From positions 1-5,757 of the forward strand of contig JAPLJL010000078.1 in the NCBI GenBank assembly GCA_026388615.1: a stretch of 5,757 bases of DNA, in the 5' to 3' direction. Below, piece by piece: positions 1-5,203 of the stretch. The translations under genes and the position numbers were made by a program. The stretch is from Pseudomonadota bacterium (GTDB taxonomy: Bacteria; Desulfobacterota; JAPLJL01). Within the stretch, counting starts at the first letter, position 1, and every line of letters starts with the position of its first letter. Below the pieces are notes generated by a model. It was given only the letters and a program-made list of their open reading frames with translations, was not told the DNA's origin and did no database searches.

Positions 1-4
1 CCAT
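1..4 (-). CDS. Start codon of a divergent gene leaving the window (partial)
   Basis: Only the first codon is visible: an ATG on the minus strand at 4-2, followed by one more base. The reason for calling a gene is the context: a near-perfect Shine-Dalgarno sequence lies a few bases before it, and the 5' side is an AT-rich intergenic stretch with a promoter-like sequence. Nothing can be said about the product. If real, it is transcribed away from the radical SAM gene at 161 and shares the divergent control region 5-160. Confidence 0.5.
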
Positions 5-7
5 AAA

Positions 8-16
8 TCCTCCTTT
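8..16 (-). promoter_or_regulatory. Strong ribosome binding site for the left-edge gene
   Basis: On the minus strand this reads AAAGGAGGA, close to the ideal complement of the 16S rRNA tail, with three bases (TTT) between it and the ATG at 4-2. It is the strongest Shine-Dalgarno seen in the window and is the main support for a gene start at the edge. Confidence 0.6.
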
Positions 17-65
17 GGTTAAAAATTTATGTTCTTAAATTTCACTTTTTAATTCAGGGGCGATA

Positions 66-93
66 ATTAGCATAGTCATTACGGAGTTGTCAA
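66..93 (-). promoter_or_regulatory. Candidate sigma-70 promoter for the left-edge gene
   Basis: On the minus strand a perfect TTGACA lies at 93-88, followed after 16 bases by GCTAAT at 71-66, which matches four of six bases of the -10 consensus. This would place the transcription start near position 60 and leave a leader of about 55 bases before the ATG at 4. The assignment rests on consensus matching only, in AT-rich sequence where such matches are common. Confidence 0.35.
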
Positions 94-114
94 TCAACCC
101 TTCGACCGGGCTTA

Positions 115-143
115 TTGTTAAGATACGGACCGGACATTTAAAT
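115..143 (+). promoter_or_regulatory. Weak candidate promoter for the first radical SAM gene
   Basis: TTGTTA at 115-120 and TTAAAT at 138-143 are separated by 17 bases; each matches four of six consensus positions. Transcription would begin about 10 bases before the ATG at 161. No strong Shine-Dalgarno precedes that ATG (a GGAAT stretch is the nearest), so a short-leader transcript is possible. The evidence is weak. Confidence 0.25.
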
Positions 144-160
144 ATCCCGGAATCGGAATT

Positions 161-1702
161 ATGCTAAGCAAAATGAAATTAATCAATCCTGATATTCTTC
201 TGATCAATCCTAATCAACTCCGGCCTCCGGTCGCGCCTCTGGCCTTGGAATATCTGGGGGCATCCCTGGGAAAAAAAGGTTACCGGGTATTACTCTGGGA
301 TTTTTGCCGGAATCCCCGGCTGGGTTTCAATCTGAAACAAAATCTCGAGAAGGTCAGGCCCGGTTTGATCGGGATTACGTTCCGCAATCTGGACGATGCC
401 TATTTGTTCAGCGGTCGGGAGTTTCTCTCCGGGCTGAAAAATCTGGTCAAGGAAATTAAAAAATCCAACGGGGCTCCAGTGGTGATCGGGGGAACGGGTT
501 TTTCGCTGGCTCCGCGGGAAATCCTCAGGGTAACCGGGGCGGACTTCGGGATCTGGGGGGAAGGAGAGGCCAGCCTGCCCCAGCTTCTGGCGAAGCTGGA
601 AGTTCAAAGTTTAAGGTTCAAAGTTCAAAGTTCAAAAAATACATCTGAAATTCCGCAATCCGCATTCCTCAATCCGCAATCGCTTTCGGATGTTCCCGGC
701 CTGGTCTGGCGGGAGGGGAAGGAAATCCGGCAGAATCCGCCGGGGTATATTGAAGACCTCGATGATTTGGGCCTGGAGAACCGGGGCTTTATTGACAACC
801 GTTTCTATTTCCTCCGGGGGGGTATGGGCGGGTTCGAATCCAAGCGCGGCTGCGACCGGTCCTGCGTTTTCTGCGCCGACCCGGTCACCAAAGGCCGGAG
901 GCTTCGCCTGCGCTCCCCCGAATCGGTGGCGGAGGAAGTGCGTAAATTGCTGACCCTGGGGGTGACGCATTTCCATACCTGCGACAGTGAGTTCAATCAT
1001 CCCCGGGAGCACGCTGAAGCCGTTTGCCGGGAATTTATCCGCCGGGGACTGGGGCGGAAAATCCGCTGGTACGCTTACTGCACCCCGGCCGGGTTCGACC
1101 GGGAATTCGCCCGGGTCATGAAGGCGGCCGGCTGCCGGGGGATCAATTTTGGAACGGATCATACCGAGGATAGTATGCTCCGGAAACTCGGAAGGGATTA
1201 TGGTTTTACCGAGATCGAGCGGGCCCGGGAATCCTGCCGGAAGGAGGGGATCGTGGTCATGCTCGATCTGCTGCTCGGCGGCCCCGGGGAAACCCGGAAT
1301 ACCCTCTCCGAATTGATTAAGAAAATCAAAAAGCTGGATCCGGAACGGGTCGGGTTAAGCCTGGGGGTGCGGGTTTATCCGGGAACCGCTTTGGCGAAAA
1401 AAGTTGTTGCTGAGGGAGAATTGTCGAAAAACGTCAACCTCCACGGCCGGCGGGCAAACAATAACAGCTTCCGGCAACCGGTTTTTTTCCTTTCCGAGAA
1501 ATTGGGCAGGAATCCTTTGAATTTCCTCCAGGAACTGGTGGGGGGGGACCGCCGCTTTTTCCTTCCTTCCGGGGACGAGGCCGAGAAGGATTACAACTAC
1601 GACGACAACGACTTTATCTCCCGGGCGATATTAAAGGAGGGTTACCGCGGGGCTTTCTGGGAAATATTAAGAAGGAAAGCGGAAGGAATTAAACCGGATT
1701 AA
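161..1702 (+). CDS. Cobalamin-binding domain / radical SAM protein
   Basis: A 513-residue protein with the two-domain layout of cobalamin-dependent radical SAM enzymes (BchE-like architecture). Residues about 11-145 form the Rossmann-type B12-binding domain (LLINP near the start, GITFRN at 71-76, GGTGFS at 110-115, GEGE at 133-136). The canonical DxHxxG cobalamin-ligating motif is not visible, as in many subfamilies. The radical SAM core begins after a linker and carries the [4Fe-4S] signature CxxxCxxC at Cys231, Cys235 and Cys238, followed by GGPGET and RVYPGT motifs typical of this group. The C-terminal part contains an acidic, Asn/Tyr-rich patch (YNYDDND) whose role I do not know. Family members methylate unactivated carbons or build rings; the substrate here is unknown. 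The linker carries a repeat-derived insertion (residues about 147-174). ATG at 161 was chosen; ATG at 173 is an alternative. The next gene is convergent. Confidence 0.92.
   Translation: MLSKMKLINPDILLINPNQLRPPVAPLALEYLGASLGKKGYRVLLWDFCRNPRLGFNLKQNLEKVRPGLIGITFRNLDDAYLFSGREFLSGLKNLVKEIKKSNGAPVVIGGTGFSLAPREILRVTGADFGIWGEGEASLPQLLAKLEVQSLRFKVQSSKNTSEIPQSAFLNPQSLSDVPGLVWREGKEIRQNPPGYIEDLDDLGLENRGFIDNRFYFLRGGMGGFESKRGCDRSCVFCADPVTKGRRLRLRSPESVAEEVRKLLTLGVTHFHTCDSEFNHPREHAEAVCREFIRRGLGRKIRWYAYCTPAGFDREFARVMKAAGCRGINFGTDHTEDSMLRKLGRDYGFTEIERARESCRKEGIVVMLDLLLGGPGETRNTLSELIKKIKKLDPERVGLSLGVRVYPGTALAKKVVAEGELSKNVNLHGRRANNNSFRQPVFFLSEKLGRNPLNFLQELVGGDRRFFLPSGDEAEKDYNYDDNDFISRAILKEGYRGAFWEILRRKAEGIKPD
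602..636 (+). repeat. Five tandem 7-base repeats (GTTCAAA) inside the radical SAM gene
   Basis: Five consecutive heptamers, GTTCAAA at 602-608, GTTTAAG at 609-615, then GTTCAAA at 616-622, 623-629 and 630-636. Three units make 21 bases, so the encoded protein repeats every seven residues (VQSLRFK followed by VQSSK). The tract sits between the B12-binding and radical SAM domains and keeps the frame open. Confidence 0.9.
653..680 (+). repeat. Four tandem 7-base repeats (CCGCAAT) inside the same linker
   Basis: CCGCAAT at 653-659, CCGCATT at 660-666, CCTCAAT at 667-673 and CCGCAAT at 674-680 follow one another directly. Sixteen bases separate this tract from the GTTCAAA heptamers. It encodes PQSAFLNPQS and ends where the conserved DVPGLVW segment of the family resumes. 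Confidence 0.85.
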
Positions 1703-1708
1703 TGACAG

Positions 1709-1801
1709 GTAGGGGCGGGGCTGGTCCCCGCCCGATGAGTGGGAGGGCATAAAGCCCTCCCCTACGAGGGACGCAAAAAGGGGAATTGCGTAGGGGTGGG
1801 G
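1709..1801. repeat. GC-rich double-hairpin repeat between convergent genes, possible bidirectional terminator
   Basis: Two perfect 8-base-pair stems stand side by side: GGGCGGGG at 1713-1720 with CCCCGCCC at 1726-1733 (loop CTGGT), and GGGAGGGC at 1741-1748 with GCCCTCCC at 1754-1761 (loop ATAAA). GTAGGGG at 1709-1715 and CCCCTAC at 1759-1765 enclose both, so a three-way junction could form. A third weaker stem pairs ACGCAA at 1771-1776 with TTGCGT at 1786-1791. A near copy of the left end, GTAGGGGTGGGG, lies at 1790-1801. It fills the whole gap between two converging genes, beginning seven bases after the radical SAM stop. No U-tract follows the stems, so classic intrinsic termination is not shown. 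It looks like a dispersed palindromic repeat used as a transcript-end structure. Confidence 0.7.
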
Positions 1802-1802
1802 T

Positions 1803-2859
1803 TCATTCGCGCCCGCGGAAATATTTTTTCAGCCTTCTGATCCCCTCGCGGATCTGGCTCCGGGAGGTGGTGTAGGCGAAACGGATGAACCCTTCGCCCC
1901 GGGAGCCGAAATCCACCCCGGGAGCGACCGCCACCCCGGCGTGCTCCAGGATCTCGAACGCCATTTTCAGGGAATCCTGCCCGAATTTGCGGGCATTGGC
2001 GAAAACATAAAAGGCCCCATCCGGCGGGACCTTGATCCCGAAACCGATCCCGCGCAATCCGTCAACCAGGAGGTTTCTCCGCTGGTCGAATTCCCGGACC
2101 ATTTTGCCGACCTCGGCTCCGGTTTTCTCCAGCGCGGCGATGCCTCCCCATTGCACAAAGGCGTTGGCGGAGATGAAGAGGTTCTGGTGCAGGCTTTGCA
2201 GTTTCCGGCGGAAATCGGGGGGGAAGATCAGGTAGCCGAGCCTCCAGCCGGTCATGGCGTAGAGCTTGGAAAATCCGTTGATGACGAAAGCCCGGTCAGT
2301 GAACTCGAGGATGGAATGGGCCCGGCCCCGGTAAACCAGCCCGTGATAGATCTCGTCCGAAACGATCCAGCGATCCAGGCCGGCGATTTCCTCGAGATTT
2401 TTTTTCGAGATGATGGCGCCGGTCGGGTTCGCGGGGGAATTGATCAGGACGGCCCGGGTTTTCCGGTTGAGGCGGCGGGCGATGTCCCGGTAATGGGGCT
2501 GATAACCGTCATCTTCATCCAGCGGATAGGTTTGGGGTTCGCCCCGGAGGTAGCGAATGAAATTGGGGTAGCAGGAATAATGGGGGTCCGACATCAGGAC
2601 CCGGTCACCCGGGCAGATGAGCACGGACAGGGCCAGGAGCAGGGCCGCTGTGGGTGTAATGGGTATTTCCTTCCTGGAGGGCCCGGACGCCGGCTTGGGT
2701 AATAATCCGGGGGGTGGGAAAATCCGGTTCCCCCACTTCGAGGTGAACAATGCTTTTCCCCTTTTTTTCCAGGAGCCGGGATTTCTCCATTATCTCCATG
2801 ACCAGGAAAGGGGTAATGGGATCAGCGGGGGGAACCATGAGATTCTTTCCGTTTTTCAT
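1803..2859 (-). pseudogene. Class I/II PLP-dependent aminotransferase, broken by a deletion and frameshift
   Basis: The N-terminal 71 codons (ATG at 2859 to about 2647) encode a typical fold-type I aminotransferase start, with VGEPDFPTP and THYTHS. The reading frame then fails. The rest, from AALLLALS near 2648 to the stop at 1805-1803, lies in another minus-strand frame and contains the family landmarks NSPANPTG, SDEIYHGLVY and NGFSKLYAMTGWRLGY, with the PLP-binding lysine codon at 2267-2265. Together the parts give about 352 residues, against about 390 usual for the family. Between THYTHS and AALLLAL roughly 37-43 residues are missing, including the SGxS-type loop that holds the PLP phosphate, so the protein should be inactive. 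A Shine-Dalgarno-like AGGGA lies at 2869-2865, five bases before the ATG. It is close to aspartate/LL-diaminopimelate-type aminotransferases, but substrate is not assignable. An assembly error is possible. It lies downstream of, and co-directional with, the decarboxylase-like gene. Confidence 0.88.
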
Positions 2860-2864
2860 TTATG
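2857..2864. repeat. Left copy of an 8-base direct repeat flanking the element
   Basis: CATTTATG, identical to 3080-3087. On the minus strand this copy contains the aminotransferase ATG. It is a possible target-site duplication, although an AT-rich 8-mer could recur by chance. Confidence 0.4.
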
Positions 2865-2869
2865 TCCCT
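2865..2869 (-). promoter_or_regulatory. Ribosome binding site of the broken aminotransferase
   Basis: AGGGA on the minus strand, five bases before the ATG at 2859-2857, fixes that start in preference to the second in-frame ATG seven codons later. It lies at the very edge of the AT-rich inverted-repeat element, just inside the flanking CATTTATG. Confidence 0.5.
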
Positions 2870-3079
2870 AATTTAAGAATGACTAATGCCTAATTTCTAA
2901 TGACTATTCAAAAGGCAATGACCAAATGCACCCCAACGTTTAATGACCAATTTCTAATGTCTAATCAATGTCTAAAAAGAAAATCTCTAATGACTAATTT
3001 TAAATTTCAAAATTTCTGAATTTGGCCATTTGGAATTGGTTTTTGGGATTTGATTAGAAATTAGTCATTAGTAATTAGA
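2865..3079. mobile_element. AT-rich inverted-repeat element made of 7-base units (MITE-like or REP-like)
   Basis: This is the whole intergenic space between the decarboxylase-like gene and the aminotransferase; no coding sequence is seen in it. The outer arms are imperfect inverted repeats: 2878-2903 and the reverse complement of 3051-3076 agree at 23 of 26 positions, and the pairing continues inward (about 2909-2929 with 3026-3046) with one gap. The arms are built of heptamers: TAATGAC, TAATGCC, TAATTTC, TAATGAC on the left and TTAGAAA, TTAGTCA, TTAGTAA, TTAGACA on the right. The centre has further TAATGTC-like units. CATTTATG occurs directly on each side (2857-2864 and 3080-3087), as a target-site duplication would. 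No transposase is present. It may be a mobilised element or an expanded repeat able to fold as a large hairpin in RNA. Confidence 0.6.
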
Positions 3080-3087
3080 CATTTATG
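3080..3087. repeat. Right copy of the 8-base direct repeat flanking the element
   Basis: CATTTATG, identical to 2857-2864, lying between the inverted-repeat arm ending near 3076 and the stop codon of the decarboxylase-like gene at 3094-3092. Confidence 0.4.
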
Positions 3088-3091
3088 GTAT

Positions 3092-4456
3092 CTAACTCTG
3101 CCATATCCGTAAAAGGTCTTCCAGGGTTTCCGCCCGGCGGCAGGTTTTAATCTTACCGTTTTTCATCTGGAAATAAACGGGGGGGCGGAGGCGGGTGAAC
3201 TGGTTCGCGCGGCTGATGCTGTAAGCCCCGGCGTTTTCCGCGACCACCAGATCCCCGATCTCGGGCCGGGGCAGGGGGATTCCCAGGCCGATAACATCGG
3301 CGGTATTCAGGCTGGGACCGGAGAGATTGAACCGCCGGACGCTTTTCTCCCCGGGCCGGGCGGCCAGAAAAAAACGGCGCTGGAGAAAAAACGGTGATTC
3401 CGGCAGGAGATTGACTCCTCCGTCGAGAAAGATCCAGTTATCTTTAATGGAGATGATCCGGGTCACGAGGACCCCGGCATTACTGACCAGTGATCTTCCG
3501 GGCTCGAAGGCGGCCTGCAGTTTTCGGGGATTTAGTTCCCGGGAAATTTTTTCGGCTACCACCCGGCAGAAATCGGACAGCTCGGTTTCTCCCGGAGGGA
3601 TGGGTGCGGGGGAAAATCCCAGTTGAATCCGGAGCAAATCCCCCGGGGAAAGTGTCCGCACGCCCGGGGCGGGCAGCCCCCCGCCCAGGTTCAGGAAATT
3701 GACGGGAAAGTCACGGGCGCGGAGTTCCCCGGCGAGCTTGGCCAGGGTGTCGATGGCCTGGAGCAGGGGGCCGGGACGGGAGAGCGCGGTACCGGTGTGG
3801 GTGGAAAGACCCGCCAATTTCAAACCTTTCATTTGGACCAGGGAGGAAAGCAGATCCCGAAGGGCACGGGGAGGAACCCCGAATTTTCGGGCAAAACGGG
3901 GAAGAAATCCCACCCGGGGGAAGGTCGCGGCCTGGATCCGGATGGTGACCGGGGAAATGGAATTCAAGCGGGTGGAAACCTCGTTGAGCTTGGCGGCCAT
4001 AGCCGGGGAATCGAGATTGAACATGCGGATTTTCGCGCGGACGGCCATTTCCAGTTCTTCTTCTTTCCAGGCCGGTCCATCGAAGACGGTCTTTTCCGGG
4101 GGAAATCCGGCTTCCCGGGCCAGGGAGAGCTCAAATCCGGACGAGACCTCCGCGCCGATCCCGGCTGCGGCCAGGGTCTTCAGGACCGGGAGCTCATAAT
4201 TGGTTTTGACCGAATAGTAGAATCCGGTTTCGGGAGAGAATCGGGAACGCAGGGCCTCCAGGTTTCCCAGGATTTTCCCTTCATTAATAATCAGAAACGG
4301 GGTTTCCGCTTTTTTTAATTCGTCCGGGATCAGATTGAGGACGGGGCGAACCCCGCCTTCATGATAGGTGGCCCTTTGGGCAAATTCCTCGAATTGAGGA
4401 ATTTCGGTTAGAATAAAAAAAGCGGAAAAGCTGGAGCTAATAGAAAACGTATCCAT
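3092..4456 (-). CDS. Fold-type III PLP enzyme, Orn/DAP/Arg decarboxylase 2 family, lacking the usual cysteine
   Basis: A 454-residue protein with the alanine-racemase-like barrel followed by the beta domain of the group IV decarboxylases (diaminopimelate and ornithine decarboxylases). Visible landmarks are YYSVKTN with the PLP lysine at residue 84, FDGP at 125-128, STHTGT with His220 where the family has its PLP-stacking histidine, the glycine-rich phosphate loop NLGGGLP (256-262), EPGR (318-321) and ENAGAYSIS (407-415). In the segment GPSLNTADV (380-388) family members usually have a cysteine in the fourth place; here it is leucine (383). Ordinary diaminopimelate or ornithine decarboxylation is therefore doubtful. 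Better guesses are a specialised decarboxylase or epimerase in a biosynthetic pathway. The start at 4456 is the only canonical in-frame choice before the conserved part; the first 35 or so residues are not family-like and no Shine-Dalgarno is seen. It probably leads a minus-strand unit with the aminotransferase. Confidence 0.87.
   Translation of the reverse strand: MDTFSISSSFSAFFILTEIPQFEEFAQRATYHEGGVRPVLNLIPDELKKAETPFLIINEGKILGNLEALRSRFSPETGFYYSVKTNYELPVLKTLAAAGIGAEVSSGFELSLAREAGFPPEKTVFDGPAWKEEELEMAVRAKIRMFNLDSPAMAAKLNEVSTRLNSISPVTIRIQAATFPRVGFLPRFARKFGVPPRALRDLLSSLVQMKGLKLAGLSTHTGTALSRPGPLLQAIDTLAKLAGELRARDFPVNFLNLGGGLPAPGVRTLSPGDLLRIQLGFSPAPIPPGETELSDFCRVVAEKISRELNPRKLQAAFEPGRSLVSNAGVLVTRIISIKDNWIFLDGGVNLLPESPFFLQRRFFLAARPGEKSVRRFNLSGPSLNTADVIGLGIPLPRPEIGDLVVAENAGAYSISRANQFTRLRPPVYFQMKNGKIKTCRRAETLEDLLRIWQS
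4382..4404. promoter_or_regulatory. Perfect 9-base dyad, possible operator near the divergent starts
   Basis: AAATTCCTC at 4382-4390 and its exact reverse complement GAGGAATTT at 4396-4404 are separated by GAATT, giving a 23-base palindrome typical in size of a dimeric repressor site. It lies 53 bases before the TTG start of the glycosyltransferase, directly before a -10-like TAGAAT at 4409-4414. If the called start is right it also lies within the first codons of the decarboxylase-like gene. Function is inferred only from symmetry and place. Confidence 0.4.
4409..4414 (+). promoter_or_regulatory. Candidate -10 box for the glycosyltransferase transcript
   Basis: TAGAAT matches five of six bases of TATAAT and sits in an A-rich stretch (4409-4429) five bases after the dyad. 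No convincing -35 box lies 16-18 bases upstream, so a factor bound at the dyad or an extended element would be needed. The predicted leader to the TTG at 4457 is about 35 bases. Confidence 0.25.
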
Positions 4457-5200
4457 TTGAATAATCTGGCGGGAAAAAAAGTCTGGGTGTTTCTCCCGGC
4501 GTACAATGCCCGGAAAACCCTGGAAAAAACCTATCGGGATATTCCCCGCGATCTGGTTCACGAGATTCTCCTGGTGGATGACGGCAGCCGGGACGGGACC
4601 CCGGAGTTGGCCCGCAGCCTTTCCATCCGGACGGTGGTGCATGAAAAGAATCTCGGCTACGGAGCCAATCAGAAGACCGGCTTCCGGATCGCACTCGCGG
4701 AGGGGGCGGACGTCATTGTTCTGCTGCATCCGGATTACCAGTATGATCCCCGGATTATCCCGGAACTGATCCGTCCCATCGTGGAGGATCGGGCGGACGT
4801 GGTCCTCGGCTCCCGCATGCGCGGACGGGAGGCGCTCCGGCGGGGGATGCCGCGGTATAAATTTCTCGGGAATATCTTTCTGACCGGGATGGAGAATTTA
4901 TTTCTGCGAACCGGTTTTTCGGAACTGCATACGGGTTTGCGGGCTTATTCCCGCCAGGCTTTGCAGGCCATTCCCCTGGAGAAGAATTCGGACGATTTTG
5001 TCTTCGATTCCGAGGTGATCGCCGAGATGTTGAGCCGGGACTTCCGCTTCGCCGAAATTTATTCCCCGGCCCATTACTCCCCGGATTCCTCCTCCATCGG
5101 TTTGCTCCGCTCGATTGTTTACGGGTTGGGAACGTTGCTGGTGGTCTTCAGGTATTTTTTTCATCGGGTCGGGATGATCAGGGACGAAAGGTTCGGATAG
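4457..5200 (+). CDS. Family 2 glycosyltransferase, polyprenyl-phosphate sugar synthase-like
   Basis: A 247-residue GT-A fold glycosyltransferase that by family transfers a sugar from a nucleotide donor, typically to a polyprenyl phosphate or similar lipid carrier at the cytoplasmic membrane face. Landmarks in order are LPAYN (13-17), VDDGS (40-44), EKNLGYGANQKTG (63-75), the metal-binding region HPDYQYD with Asp93 and Asp97, GSRM (118-121) and LHTGLRAYSR (157-166). The C-terminal part (about 215-242) is hydrophobic and aromatic and may dock on the membrane, but there is no paired C-terminal transmembrane domain. Length suits the DPM-type branch. TTG at 4457 is the first standard start after the in-frame stop at 4409-4411; no good Shine-Dalgarno precedes it. 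Three bases separate its stop from the second radical SAM gene, implying one transcript. The sugar and acceptor cannot be read from sequence. Confidence 0.92.
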   Translation: MNNLAGKKVWVFLPAYNARKTLEKTYRDIPRDLVHEILLVDDGSRDGTPELARSLSIRTVVHEKNLGYGANQKTGFRIALAEGADVIVLLHPDYQYDPRIIPELIRPIVEDRADVVLGSRMRGREALRRGMPRYKFLGNIFLTGMENLFLRTGFSELHTGLRAYSRQALQAIPLEKNSDDFVFDSEVIAEMLSRDFRFAEIYSPAHYSPDSSSIGLLRSIVYGLGTLLVVFRYFFHRVGMIRDERFG

Positions 5201-5203
5201 AGA

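Noticed and set aside
632..1162. 176-residue minus-strand open frame
   Set aside because: Antisense to the CxxxCxxC region of the radical SAM gene; no ribosome binding site or domain.
1713..1761. Classic intrinsic terminator
   Set aside because: The stems are strong but no run of T follows on either strand, so only a terminator-like repeat is claimed.
1941..2702. 253-residue plus-strand open frame
   Set aside because: It lies opposite the aminotransferase motifs, has a composition typical of antisense frames in GC-rich DNA, and shows no recognisable domain.
1803..2750. A separate 315-residue gene starting at 2750
   Set aside because: Its first 34 residues are an out-of-frame reading of the aminotransferase N-terminus. 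The family sequence starts only at about 2648, so it is the rear part of one broken gene.
2878..3081. CRISPR array
   Set aside because: The repeat units are 7 bases long, directly adjacent and degenerate, with no spacers of regular length and no cas genes.
3623..4318. 231-residue plus-strand open frame, and a 166-residue one at 3699-4199
   Set aside because: Both are antisense to the conserved PLP-enzyme barrel and are rich in Gly, Arg and Pro without motifs.
4356..4395. Alternative out-of-frame start for the decarboxylase-like gene at the ATG within TATCATGAAGG (minus strand)
   Set aside because: It has an AAAGG about ten bases before it, but its frame stops after about ten codons, so it would need a frameshift.
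4457..4729. Upstream extension of the decarboxylase-like frame to an ATG at 4729 (545 residues)
   Set aside because: The extra 91 residues are antisense to the conserved core of the glycosyltransferase and show no family resemblance; the ATG at 4456 is enough.
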